This document shows, in pieces, positions 1 through 8,375 of a DNA stretch of 43,456 bases. The stretch is from contig JACJJN010000028.1 of NCBI GenBank assembly GCA_016899975.1, forward strand, positions 1-43,456, read 5' to 3'. This DNA comes from Lacrimispora saccharolytica. Its GTDB lineage: Bacteria; Bacillota; Clostridia; Lachnospirales; Lachnospiraceae. The position numbers were made by a program, and so were the translations under genes. How positions within the stretch are numbered: position 1 is the stretch's first letter; each line of letters opens with the position of its first letter. The notes under the pieces are model-generated. The model searched no databases and was not told the origin of the DNA. It saw nothing but the letters and a program-made list of their open reading frames with translations.

Positions 1-38
1 GCATCCAGTTTAAACTGTTTGTCATGTTGCTTTGCCAT
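1..38 (-). CDS. IS3-family transposase OrfA, N-terminal 12 codons only
   Basis: A start codon at 36-38 follows a strong AAGGAGG-type ribosome binding site (about 47-53) at proper spacing. The readable protein starts MAKQHDKQFKLD, which resembles the beginning of IS3-type OrfA proteins, a small helix-turn-helix DNA-binding subunit that works with the OrfB DDE transposase. Only 12 codons are inside the window, so the family call rests on this short stretch plus its insertion into an older mobile element. Confidence 0.5.
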   Translation of the reverse strand, partial: MAKQHDKQFKLD

Positions 39-122
39 AATGAGATCCTCCTTCCGTACGATACTTCTATTGTATCATGTATTGTCTATTTGGAATTTTC
101 TCATTTTGACTTGCACTATTTA
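1..122 (-). mobile_element. End of an IS3-like insertion sequence (runs off the left edge)
   Basis: Reading leftward, the group II intron maturase frame loses resemblance to its family near 120-130 and is replaced by A+T-rich sequence leading into a transposase start. The stretch therefore looks like the terminal part of an insertion sequence that landed in the maturase C-terminus. The exact terminal inverted repeat cannot be fixed because the other end lies outside the window. The boundary at about 122 is an estimate. Confidence 0.6.
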
Positions 123-502
123 TATTCTAGCACCACAGAGTTCAGCGTACTCGCCGCTCTCCATGTTCCCTTCCGGCAGTTCGCCAATTCATGCACCTTC
201 CATTCTGGTAGATGTAGTGTCCGGAGTATTTTATATCTCGTCCGCACTTTCTTCCATTGTTTCCAATACACTGCACGGATTCTGTGGCGAAGCCATTCGT
301 CCGTGGTCTCCATCAGGCTTTTCATATCCGCCAGCCGATAATAGTTTATCCACCCTGTCGTATATCTCCTGAGTTTTTCTTCTCTCTCCGGGTTGCTCCA
401 CTTGTTCCCCCTTACTGTCAATTCTCTGAGATGGTTCTTCATCTTCCTGATTGACTTAGGGTGTACCCGCATACGGCATTTCCCTTTGTTTCGGTAAAAT
501 CC
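116..502 (-). pseudogene. ltrA: Group II intron reverse transcriptase/maturase, C-terminal fragment
   Basis: The frame contains maturase domain X and DNA-binding-region features: GFYRNKGKCRMRVHPKSI near 502-450, then GWINYYRLADMKSLMETTDE and the WKQWKK/RYK motif. Full-length intron proteins are usually 400-600 residues; here only about 125 remain. The N-terminal fingers and palm, including the YADD active site, are absent: upstream of GFYRNKGK the sequence passes directly into intron RNA-like sequence. The C-terminus is also abnormal, ending NSVVLEYK at a stop made by inserted IS DNA. It cannot encode a working reverse transcriptase. Confidence 0.8.
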
Positions 503-889
503 TATTGTTCCGTCCTTCCCGGGACATCTATAGCTGTTCCGGTACTATGACATCTGCTGACTTCTCATGGCAAGCTTTACTCCATGGCTACGAATGTTTT
601 ATCGTCTTTGTCATGTCCATGAGACCTCCCCGGGTACTCACACGCTCTTTCCCACTTATACCTGCCCCGTCTACTGTTGGCGTTCCGTGCAGTTATTGGA
701 CTTTGGTTTGTTTGGCAACCTCATCCACGCTTCTCAGCCTATCCGGGCAACTTTTACAGGCCAGTGATTTGCCTCCGGCTTCCTTCAGACCCCACCTCAC
801 GATGACGCCCTTGCCATTGGCTGCACCCTTCCCACTGCCGGGCGGGTCAGGGACTTTCACCCGTTAGAACGTGTGCCCGCCGGGCACAC
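123..889 (-). mobile_element. Degenerate group II intron (class C-like), 5' part plus maturase fragment
   Basis: On the minus strand the sequence from 889 begins GTGTGCCCGG and soon reads GGGTGAAAGTCCC, typical of a bacterial group II intron 5' end (GUGYG) and domain I. About 385 nt of 5' intron sequence (889-503) runs straight into the maturase C-terminal frame, so most of the RT gene is deleted. Domain V and VI are not seen: an IS-like sequence replaces the 3' side. The insertion lies immediately after the T-tract of the rlmD terminator, the known preference of class C introns. The open frame on the opposite strand at 505-867 is an artefact of the intron RNA. Confidence 0.72.
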
Positions 890-890
890 C

Positions 891-930
891 AAAAACAGCT
901 GCCAATGCATTCACGCATCAGCAGCTGCCG
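891..930 (-). terminator. Rho-independent terminator of rlmD
   Basis: On the minus strand, arms GCAGCTG (927-921) and CAGCTGC (902-896) pair, with a second inner stem ATGC/GCAT (918-915 with 908-905), followed by TTTTT (895-891). It lies about 40 nt past the rlmD stop. The intron's first base (889) is two positions after the T-tract. Confidence 0.8.
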
Positions 931-967
931 ATTTAAGTTCTGTGTATTATTTATTTGACTGTTTCTC

Positions 968-2398
968 CTAATCCTTGATCCTGTAATAGTCTTCCATATC
1001 CAGGGTCAGATCCACATGAGTATCAGGCTTTGATTTTCGGTTGCTCAAGAGGCACACAGTCTCCACATGCCCCGTCATCGGAAACATATCCACCCCTCTG
1101 ACTCTCTTCAACTCATACCCTTCCGCGCAAAGCCACTTCAGATCCCGCGCCAGCGTCGCCGAATCACAGGAAACATACACGATCCGTTCCGGCTGCATCT
1201 TCACAACCGTTTCCAGCAGCGCCGCGTCACAGCCTTTCCGCGGCGGATCCACCACGATCACATCCGCCCGTGCCTCGCCTTTCGCATACATCTCCGGCAG
1301 CACTTCTTCCGCCTTGCCGACAAAGAATTCCGCATTCGTGATGCCATTCAGTTCCGCATTTCTCCCTGCGTCCTCAATCGCCGCAGGAACGATCTCCACA
1401 CCGTATACCTTCTTCGCCTTCTGCGCCAGAAACAGAGAAATCGTCCCGATTCCGCAGTACAGATCCCAGACCGTTTCATTTCCGTCAAGTCCCGCGTACT
1501 CCAGCGCCGTTCCGTACAATTTCTCCGTCTGTACCGGATTCACCTGATAAAAGGAAAGCGGGGAAATCTGGTATTTCACCTCTCCGATATAATCGGAAAT
1601 ATACGGCGTTCCCCAAAGCGTCCGGATCTTGCTGCCCATGATCACATTGGTCCGCTCCTGATTGGTGCTGGTGGTAATACTGGTCATTCCGGAAATTTCC
1701 CGCAGCCGTTCCACCAGAGCTTCCTGCTTTGGCACCCGCTCCCCATTGATCACCAGGCAGACCATCATCTCCCCGGTTTTGAAGCCATAGCGGATCAGGA
1801 TATGGCGCACAAGCCCTGTTCCGGTCTTTTCATCATAAGCAGAAACTCCATATTTCTCCATCCAGCCCAGTACCACATCCAGTACCTGCCGGTTTTCTTC
1901 CACGCCAAGATAACAGTTCCGGTTATTGATAATATCGTGAGTACGTCCCGCATAAAATCCGGTGACCAGATTCCCTTCTTTATCTGTTCCCACCGGAAAC
2001 TGTGCCTTGTTGCGGTACCGGAACGGCTGTTCCATACCGAGGATCGGCTCCATGGGAATCTGTTCAAATCCTCCGATCCTCCGCAGATTGTCCTCGATCT
2101 TTTTCTGTTTGAAACGCAGCTGCTCCTGATAATCCATCATCTGCAGCTGGCATCCCCCGCAGGGACGTGCCATAGGACAGACCGGCTCCACCCGATGGGG
2201 AGACGGTTCGAGAATCCGCATCAGCCGCGCATAGGCATAATTTTTCTTTGCTTTCATGATCTTTGCTTCGATGACATCTCCGATCACTGCATCCTTCACA
2301 AAGAGGGTATAGCCATCTGCTTTGCCTATACCCTCTCCATCGTGTCCCATATCTTCGATTGTCACCGTCAGAATATCATTCTTCTGGTAATTCATCAT
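968..2398 (-). CDS. rlmD: 23S rRNA (uracil-5-)-methyltransferase, RlmD/RumA (RlmCD) family
   Basis: This enzyme uses SAM to methylate C5 of a uridine in 23S rRNA. The 476-residue protein has an N-terminal TRAM RNA-binding domain (about 1-60), then the iron-sulfur cysteines C74, C80 and C83 in CPMARPCGGCQLQ. The methyltransferase domain contains the DPPRKGC motif, the nucleophile C411 in YVSCDSATL and the general-base E446 in HVETVCLL, so the catalytic residues are present. In Gram-positive bacteria one such protein (RlmCD) can modify two uridines; which site applies here cannot be told. The start overlaps the upstream exoribonuclease stop as ATGA, indicating translational coupling. A terminator follows at 891-930. 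Confidence 0.93.
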   Translation of the reverse strand: MMNYQKNDILTVTIEDMGHDGEGIGKADGYTLFVKDAVIGDVIEAKIMKAKKNYAYARLMRILEPSPHRVEPVCPMARPCGGCQLQMMDYQEQLRFKQKKIEDNLRRIGGFEQIPMEPILGMEQPFRYRNKAQFPVGTDKEGNLVTGFYAGRTHDIINNRNCYLGVEENRQVLDVVLGWMEKYGVSAYDEKTGTGLVRHILIRYGFKTGEMMVCLVINGERVPKQEALVERLREISGMTSITTSTNQERTNVIMGSKIRTLWGTPYISDYIGEVKYQISPLSFYQVNPVQTEKLYGTALEYAGLDGNETVWDLYCGIGTISLFLAQKAKKVYGVEIVPAAIEDAGRNAELNGITNAEFFVGKAEEVLPEMYAKGEARADVIVVDPPRKGCDAALLETVVKMQPERIVYVSCDSATLARDLKWLCAEGYELKRVRGVDMFPMTGHVETVCLLSNRKSKPDTHVDLTLDMEDYYRIKD

Positions 2399-3345
2399 AT
2401 TTCTCCTGTCTTTCGAATGTTCGACTCAAAGAACCGGTTATAACCGATCCAGTCCCCGGACGCTTCCCCGCTGGATGCGAACAATTCCGTCAGCGTTTCC
2501 ATCTTCGCATCTGCGTTGTCGGCAAGATTCAGAGCCATAGCCTCCGCCAGTGCCGGTTTCTTCGGGGAACCATACTCCAGTTCTCCATGGTGTGCCAGAA
2601 TACAGTGTTTCAGTTTGTTTTCCAGATCTGCCGGAAAACCTTCAATCTTCCTTGCTTCGTCGTGGATCATCTCAGCGCCGATCATAATATGCCCCAGCAG
2701 CTGCCCGTCATCCGTATAGTCATTCTGAGGAAATTCGGAAAGTTCCCGTGTTTTTCCGATATCATGCAGGATTGCCCCGGTGATCAGCAGATCCCAATTC
2801 AGGATCGGATATGCTTTTGCCATATAATTGCAGAAGCGTGCCACACTGAGCGTATGCTCCAGCAGCCCTCCGACAAATCCATGATGGACACTTTTTGCGG
2901 CGGAACTCATTTTAAAGCGTTTCACCATCTGCGGATCTTTGACCAGCAGATTCTCCAGAAGCTTCCGAAGCCATGGATTTTTCACCGCATTTATGTATTT
3001 CAGAAGCTCCTGATACATTTGCTCAATATCATACCGGCTGGTGGGAAGATAGTCTGCCGGATTGTATTCTCCCTCCTGTGCTTTACGCACACGTTTGATG
3101 GAAACCTGCAGGGCGCCGTTGTAGCTGCTGACATCTCCGACGATATCCACATAATCAAACACGTCAAATTCATCGATCCCCTGGGAATTCGGCTCCCAGA
3201 TCTTCGCGTCGATGGTTCCGGTGCGATCCTGAAGGATCACATTTTCGTAAGGTTTTCCATTTTTTGTAACTGCCGCCTGACGGTGCCTGCACAGATAAAT
3301 CCCTGACATGCGGCTTCCTTCGCGCAGCTCATTGATATACTTCAT
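2395..3345 (-). CDS. 3'-5' exoribonuclease, YhaM family (OB-fold plus HD domain)
   Basis: YhaM-type enzymes degrade RNA or single-stranded DNA from the 3' end in the cytoplasm. The N-terminal half is an OB-fold nucleic-acid-binding domain, followed by an HD hydrolase domain with HHGFVGGLLEHTLSV, then AILHDIGKTREL and a later HHGELEYG motif that supply metal ligands. The start at 3345 (MKYINELREG) is preferred over an upstream in-frame ATG at 3363 because GAGGAG lies 10 nt before it. The gene is coupled to rlmD by a 4-nt overlap. A good promoter lies at 3467-3495. Length (316 aa) matches the family. Confidence 0.88.
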   Translation of the reverse strand: MKYINELREGSRMSGIYLCRHRQAAVTKNGKPYENVILQDRTGTIDAKIWEPNSQGIDEFDVFDYVDIVGDVSSYNGALQVSIKRVRKAQEGEYNPADYLPTSRYDIEQMYQELLKYINAVKNPWLRKLLENLLVKDPQMVKRFKMSSAAKSVHHGFVGGLLEHTLSVARFCNYMAKAYPILNWDLLITGAILHDIGKTRELSEFPQNDYTDDGQLLGHIMIGAEMIHDEARKIEGFPADLENKLKHCILAHHGELEYGSPKKPALAEAMALNLADNADAKMETLTELFASSGEASGDWIGYNRFFESNIRKTGEI

Positions 3346-3466
3346 ATTGTCTGTACTCCTCATTTTCCTGTCTGCCGCAGTCTCCGTAACAATGATTCTG
3401 TTTCCGCCCTGCTGCAGAATCTTTCCTGTTATGCCCGATCAGGCATTAAGAAACTTTAACTGCTTT

Positions 3467-3495
3467 ATTATATAGTATCTTTCATGAGCTTGCAA
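3467..3495 (-). promoter_or_regulatory. Sigma-A-type promoter of the yhaM-rlmD operon
   Basis: On the minus strand TTGCAA (3495-3490) and a perfect TATAAT (3472-3467) are separated by 17 nt. The start of transcription would fall near 3460, leaving a leader of about 115 nt that contains a GATTCTG/CAGAATC hairpin near 3395-3421. Confidence 0.7.
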
Positions 3496-3544
3496 TCTCT
3501 TTATGCTTATGCACAGGCATTATATTTTCATACGGTCTGCACAG

Positions 3545-3655
3545 TCAAATACCCCGCAGCAAGCTACGGGGCATCAAACTTGTAACGCAGCAGAGCTGCG
3601 GGGTATTTGACCCTCGCGACAGTCGCCAAATGGACATGCAAGCATGTCCGCTTGG
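3545..3655. repeat. Structured intergenic element: chain of hairpins
   Basis: The 356-nt gap between the HtrA-like gene and yhaM holds a highly structured block. TCAAATACCCCGCAGC (3545-3560) pairs perfectly with its complement at 3595-3610. The same bases can instead form two local hairpins (CCCCGCAGC with GCTACGGGG; CGCAGC with GCTGCG), so the structures are mutually exclusive. Next come GCGAC-A-GTCGC (3616-3626) and a 14-bp stem with two mismatches around GGACATGCAAGCATGTCC (3626-3655). No U-tract follows on either strand, so it is not a standard terminator. It resembles dispersed intergenic repeats of Lachnospiraceae, but that was not checked. Confidence 0.6.
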
Positions 3656-3701
3656 CTCGTTGCCCGCGGGAATAAATGCACAGATCTGACTGTACAGCCA
3701 C

Positions 3702-4973
3702 TCAGATTTCTCCCACCGTAACGTCAAACTCCATTTCCGCGTAACCTTCCGCGCCCTTTCGCATCGCGGTGATCCGGATTGTCTCGCCGGGGCTGCATTC
3801 GCCCAGCTGCTCCTGATACTGTTTCACCGTCTGGACTTTTTCCTCTCCGATCTTTACGATCACATCGTACTCCATCATACCGGAAAACATCGCAGGAGAA
3901 TTTTCCGCCACACTGTTGACCAGCACACCTTTTGGAATACCGGTCTGTTCGGAAAGTTCTTCCGTGACATCCTGCCCTTTGATTCCGATATACGGCCGTG
4001 CCTCATCGTTGGACAGGCTTTCGATCAGCGACTTGATCTGCGAAATCGCCAGACCAGTCACAATATTTTTACTGTCGGAACTGTAATTCTGTGCGATGAT
4101 CCCGACAATCTCTCCCTCCAGATTGATCAGAATTCCGCTTCCATCAGGACTTCCGAGAATATCCGTAGTCAGAAGCGTGTATTCCGTATCCAGCGTGGAT
4201 ATTTTATTGGTCACAGACGTCACCACTCCATACGCAACGGAATCACTGTACCCCATCGGACTTCCAAGAGCCAATACCGGATCCCCCTGGGATACACCGT
4301 AAGAATTTCCCAACGGCGCGATTTCCAGCCCATCTCTGGTAGACTGGGAAAGCTGTGCCGCTTCCACTTTCAAAACCGTCAGCCCCGTATTGGCATCATG
4401 TCTCTGGTAAATGGCATCCACCGTCGAAGAATCCCAGAAAGTCACCTGGATCCTCTCCACATTCTCCACGATCCGGTATTCGGTCAGAATAAACAGGTCC
4501 GCGCCTTTTTCCGCAACAACCAGACCTGTGATCTGCTGCTGATTTTCATAATTCTGATTGAAATAGTCCATCTGATTCGTAATCCCGATCACAGTGGCCA
4601 GGGAACGCTGTGGTTTTTCTGCCACAGAAAGCATTTCACTGTACAGATTCTGATAATCCTCAAGGGTAATTTCCCGTTCCGGTTCCGTAGTTGGCGTCGG
4701 GGACGGGGTTGGCGTCGCGGAAGCCGCCGCGCCGCTTTCCGGATCCGCATCCGGTTCCGGTTCTTCATCCGCCGGGATATCCACCTTTCCGGTTCCATGG
4801 ACCGCTGCCGAAATCTTCGGTTCCGCAATCGCGAATGTCACCGCCGCGATAAGTCCGAAGCCCACGGCTGCACATACGAAAAGTACGCTGCGGATGATCC
4901 ATTTTTTTCTGTCCGGAGGGTCTTTTTTAATCGTTTCTTTGATAAATTTATAGGATTTTGGATTACTGTCCAT
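3702..4973 (-). CDS. Membrane-anchored HtrA/DegP-like protein with PDZ domain, catalytic triad degenerate
   Basis: The 423-aa protein has a cytoplasmic N-terminus, one membrane segment (about 25-50), a Pro/Thr/Glu-rich linker (about 65-105), a trypsin-like domain (about 115-310) and a PDZ domain (about 325-420). In active HtrA the triad sits in ILTNxHV, DLAVLK and GNSGGP. Here these read ILTEYRIV (R167 for His), GLTVLKV (G197 for Asp) and DGSGILI (S279 retained). Proteolysis by the usual mechanism is therefore unlikely; a binding or sensing role is inferred. The start at 4973 follows GGGAGGA at good spacing; an upstream in-frame ATG at 5063 lacks this. Divergent from mutS2. Confidence 0.82.
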   Translation of the reverse strand: MDSNPKSYKFIKETIKKDPPDRKKWIIRSVLFVCAAVGFGLIAAVTFAIAEPKISAAVHGTGKVDIPADEEPEPDADPESGAAASATPTPSPTPTTEPEREITLEDYQNLYSEMLSVAEKPQRSLATVIGITNQMDYFNQNYENQQQITGLVVAEKGADLFILTEYRIVENVERIQVTFWDSSTVDAIYQRHDANTGLTVLKVEAAQLSQSTRDGLEIAPLGNSYGVSQGDPVLALGSPMGYSDSVAYGVVTSVTNKISTLDTEYTLLTTDILGSPDGSGILINLEGEIVGIIAQNYSSDSKNIVTGLAISQIKSLIESLSNDEARPYIGIKGQDVTEELSEQTGIPKGVLVNSVAENSPAMFSGMMEYDVIVKIGEEKVQTVKQYQEQLGECSPGETIRITAMRKGAEGYAEMEFDVTVGEI

Positions 4974-5184
4974 AGGCACAATCCTCCCGATAACAAAATG
5001 CAAAATATATATTAATAATTTACCAGAAAAATATGAACAATTTATGAAGAAATGCATGAACATTCTCCCCGGAATTTTCCACCCTTTTCAGCGTATACTG
5101 AGAAATTATTTTCTGCATGAGATACACCGCCGTTTGTAAGGAATTTGTTCGGAAAATTCCCTTTCCCTCCCAGGAATTTTACGC

Positions 5185-5190
5185 TATAAT
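5185..5190 (+). promoter_or_regulatory. Probable -10 box upstream of mutS2
   Basis: A perfect TATAAT lies 40 nt before the mutS2 start, in the divergent gap 4974-5230. No convincing -35 hexamer was found at 16-18 nt spacing, so the promoter call is tentative. Confidence 0.4.
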
Positions 5191-5230
5191 GAGATTGATT
5201 GACCTATTTTATCATCCGGAGGAAACAAAC

Positions 5231-7609
5231 ATGAATCAAAAAGCTCTTCAGACTCTTGAGTTTGATAAGATTATAGAACAACTGACCACTTACGCCAGCT
5301 CCCCGATGGGCCAGAAGCTGTGCCAGGATCTGCATCCGTCTTCCGATATTTCCGAAATCACGCATATGCAGACGGAAACCCACGATGCGCTGAACCGCCT
5401 GTTCAAGAAAGGCCATATTTCGTTCGGAGGCACAAAGGACATCCGCGGTTCTCTGAAACGCCTGGAAATCGGAAGTTCCCTGAACATTCCGGAACTGCTC
5501 CAGGTAGCCGGGCTTCTGGAAAACACCGCCCGGGTCAAATCCTACGGCCGTCATGAAAATGCCGATACCGCCGGGGATTCCCTGGATATTCTTTTCGATT
5601 CTCTGGAGCCGCTGACACCGCTCTCCACGGAAATCCGCAGATGCATTGTCTCGGAGGATGAGGTCAGCGATGACGCCAGCCCTACGCTGAAACAGATCCG
5701 GCGCTCCATCCGTGCAGCCGGCGACAAGATCCATACCCAGTTGAATTCCCTGGTCAACGGATCTTACCGCACCTACCTGCAGGATGCCGTTATCACCATG
5801 CGTGACGGCCGCTACTGTATCCCTGTCAAATCAGAATACAAAAGCCAGGTTCCGGGCATGATCCACGACCAGTCTTCCACCGGCTCCACCATCTTCGTCG
5901 AGCCGATGGCTGTTGTAAAGCTGAACAATGATATCCGCGAGCTGGAGCTGAAGGAAGAAGAAGAGATCCAGGTCATCCTCTCCAGGCTGAGCGAGCAGGT
6001 TGCCGAACATCTGGAAACCCTGCGCTATAATCTGGAAAATATGGTGGCCCTGGATTTCATCTTTGCCCGCGCTTCTCTCGCCATGGAACAGAACGCCAAT
6101 CAGCCGATCTTCAATACGGAAGGGAAGATCCATCTGAGAAAAGCCCGCCATCCGCTGATTGACAAAAAGAAGGTCGTTCCCATCGACGTTACCCTGGGCG
6201 AGGATTTTGACCTGCTGATCGTCACGGGACCGAACACCGGCGGTAAAACCGTTTCTTTGAAGACCGTAGGTCTGCTCACGCTGATGGGACAGTCCGGTCT
6301 TCACATTCCGGCTTTGGACCGCTGCTCTCTTGCCGTCTTTGATGAAGTCTATGCGGATATCGGAGACGAGCAGAGCATTGAACAGTCTCTGAGTACTTTC
6401 TCTTCCCATATGACCAACGTGGTCTCCTTCCTCTCAAAGGCAGATCCAAACTCCCTCGTCCTGTTCGACGAGCTGGGCGCAGGAACCGACCCGACGGAAG
6501 GCGCAGCCCTTGCCATCGCCATCCTCTCTTCCCTCCACGAACAGGGAATCCGGACCATGGCGACCACGCATTACAGCGAACTGAAAATTTACGCCCTTTC
6601 CACACCAGGCGTGGAAAATGCCTGCTGTGAATTCGATGTGGAAACTCTGAGTCCGACGTATCGTCTGCTCATCGGTGTCCCCGGAAAGAGCAACGCCTTT
6701 GCGATTTCCAGCAAACTTGGTCTTCCGGACTACATTATCGAAAAAGCAAAGGAACAGATCAGCGAGCAGGATGAATCTTTTGAGGACGTTCTGACAACCC
6801 TGGAGCAGAACCGCATCACAATGGAAAAAGAACAGGAGGAACTGCGCCGTTACCGTGAGGAAGTTCAGGAACTGAAGACCCGTCTTGCAAAAGAACGGGA
6901 ACGCCTGGATGAACGCCGAGACAAGATCATTGCCCAGGCTTCCGAAAAGGCGGAAGCTATCCTGCGGGAGGCAAAGGATTATGCGGACCAGACCATGCGG
7001 GACTTCCAGAAATTCGGAAAAGAAAATGTTTCCGTCAGTGAAATGGAAAAGAAACGTACCGCTCTCCGGGAAAAAATGGAGCGGATGGAAAAGAAAAAGG
7101 CAAAAGCCGAACAGCCAAAACGCACCGGAAACCTCAAGCCATCCGACCTTTCCCTCGGGGATTCCGTCAAGGTTCTCAGCATGAACCTGAAAGGAACGGT
7201 CAGCTCCAAACCGGACAGCAAAGGCTTTCTGTTCGTCCAGATGGGAATCATGCGCTCAAAGGTGCATATCTCCGATCTGGTACTGGTAGACGAGCCGGTG
7301 ATCACCGGACCTTCTCTGTCCAAAACAGGAACGGGAAAACTGAAACTCTCCAAATCCGCTTCCATCTCCACCGAGATCAATCTTCTTGGCAAGACGGTTG
7401 ACGAGGCGATCGCGGAACTGGATAAATATCTGGACGACGCTTACCTTGCGCATCTGCCAAGCGTCCGCGTTGTCCACGGAAAAGGAACCGGCGCTCTGCG
7501 CAAAGGCGTCCACAACTATCTCCGCCGCCTGAAGTACGTTTCCGAATTCCATCTCGCAGAGTTCGGCGAAGGCGACGCAGGCGTAACCATTGTCACTTTT
7601 AAAAAGTAG
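5231..7609 (+). CDS. mutS2: MutS2 ATPase/endonuclease with C-terminal Smr domain
   Basis: MutS2 binds branched nucleic acids and, in Gram-positive bacteria, collided ribosomes (RqcU). The 792-aa product has the MutS core without a mismatch-recognition domain: Walker A TGPNTGGKTV (about 332-341), Walker B LVLFDELGAGTDPTEGAAL (about 408-425), a long Glu/Lys/Arg-rich coiled coil (about 515-645), a KOW-like segment, and a C-terminal Smr domain (about 715-792) with the HGKGTGALR signature. The first Smr motif, often LDLRG, reads INLLGKTVDEA, as in many MutS2 proteins. The start at 5231 follows GGAGGA with 7 nt spacing. A small palindrome (7614-7633) follows the stop. Confidence 0.95.
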   Translation: MNQKALQTLEFDKIIEQLTTYASSPMGQKLCQDLHPSSDISEITHMQTETHDALNRLFKKGHISFGGTKDIRGSLKRLEIGSSLNIPELLQVAGLLENTARVKSYGRHENADTAGDSLDILFDSLEPLTPLSTEIRRCIVSEDEVSDDASPTLKQIRRSIRAAGDKIHTQLNSLVNGSYRTYLQDAVITMRDGRYCIPVKSEYKSQVPGMIHDQSSTGSTIFVEPMAVVKLNNDIRELELKEEEEIQVILSRLSEQVAEHLETLRYNLENMVALDFIFARASLAMEQNANQPIFNTEGKIHLRKARHPLIDKKKVVPIDVTLGEDFDLLIVTGPNTGGKTVSLKTVGLLTLMGQSGLHIPALDRCSLAVFDEVYADIGDEQSIEQSLSTFSSHMTNVVSFLSKADPNSLVLFDELGAGTDPTEGAALAIAILSSLHEQGIRTMATTHYSELKIYALSTPGVENACCEFDVETLSPTYRLLIGVPGKSNAFAISSKLGLPDYIIEKAKEQISEQDESFEDVLTTLEQNRITMEKEQEELRRYREEVQELKTRLAKERERLDERRDKIIAQASEKAEAILREAKDYADQTMRDFQKFGKENVSVSEMEKKRTALREKMERMEKKKAKAEQPKRTGNLKPSDLSLGDSVKVLSMNLKGTVSSKPDSKGFLFVQMGIMRSKVHISDLVLVDEPVITGPSLSKTGTGKLKLSKSASISTEINLLGKTVDEAIAELDKYLDDAYLAHLPSVRVVHGKGTGALRKGVHNYLRRLKYVSEFHLAEFGEGDAGVTIVTFKK

Positions 7610-7613
7610 ATAA

Positions 7614-7633
7614 CAGTTCAGCAGGCTGAACTG
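7614..7633. repeat. Small perfect palindrome, CAGTTCAGC family
   Basis: CAGTTCAGC (7614-7622), a 2-nt spacer, then GCTGAACTG (7625-7633), directly after the mutS2 stop. There is no U-tract. Related palindromes occur at 19549-19582, 34168-34183 and 35528-35659. Confidence 0.6.
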
Positions 7634-7667
7634 ATACAAAATCAGTACATGTAAAAAGGAGGCTCCC

Positions 7668-8375
7668 ATGGTATCCAAACAGAAAATCCTGATCGTCGAT
7701 GACGATAACAATATTGCAGAACTGATCTCCCTGTACCTGACGAAGGAATGCTATGATACCCAGATCGTCAATGACGGGGAGGAGGCGCTCCGGGCATTTG
7801 AAACCTTCCGCCCGAATCTGATCCTGCTGGACCTGATGCTGCCGGGAATGGACGGTTATCAGGTCTGCCGTGAGATCCGCCACAGTTCGGACGTGCCGAT
7901 CATCATGCTCTCAGCGAAAGGAGAAGTCTTCGACAAAGTCCTGGGACTGGAACTGGGCGCGGACGATTACATCATCAAACCCTTTGATTCCAAAGAACTG
8001 GTGGCACGGGTCAAAGCAGTGCTCCGCCGCTTCCAGGCGGCACGGCCGGTACCCGCAGCACAGCCAAACGCGAAGTGTGTGGAATACCCGGATCTGATCA
8101 TCAACCAGACCAACTATTCTGTCATTTACCAGGGAAAAGCCATCGATATGCCGCCAAAGGAACTGGAACTTCTGTACTTCCTCGCCTCCTCACCCAACCA
8201 GGTATTCACCAGAGAACAGCTTCTGGATCACATCTGGGGCTACGAGTATATCGGTGACACCCGCACCGTTGACGTACATATCAAACGTCTCCGGGAAAAG
8301 ATCAAAGATCATGAAACCTGGTCCATCAGCACTGTCTGGGGCATCGGATATAAATTTGAGGTCAAAACATCATGA
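7668..8375 (+). CDS. OmpR/PhoB-family response regulator
   Basis: This 235-aa two-component regulator has a receiver domain (about 5-120) with acidic residues D11-D13, phospho-acceptor D55 in LDLMLPG and the conserved lysine in IIKPFD. A C-terminal winged-helix DNA-binding domain (about 140-232) follows, with TREQLLDHIWGYEY and the TVDVHIKRLREKI recognition region. It should be phosphorylated by the histidine kinase encoded next, whose start overlaps its stop (ATGA). The ribosome binding site AAAGGAGG is strong. The regulated genes cannot be identified from the window. Confidence 0.93.
   Translation: MVSKQKILIVDDDNNIAELISLYLTKECYDTQIVNDGEEALRAFETFRPNLILLDLMLPGMDGYQVCREIRHSSDVPIIMLSAKGEVFDKVLGLELGADDYIIKPFDSKELVARVKAVLRRFQAARPVPAAQPNAKCVEYPDLIINQTNYSVIYQGKAIDMPPKELELLYFLASSPNQVFTREQLLDHIWGYEYIGDTRTVDVHIKRLREKIKDHETWSISTVWGIGYKFEVKTS

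Noticed and set aside
505-867. Open frame on the plus strand with 120 codons
   Set aside because: It lies opposite the 5' RNA domains of the group II intron, has no ribosome binding site, and its composition is explained by the intron sequence.
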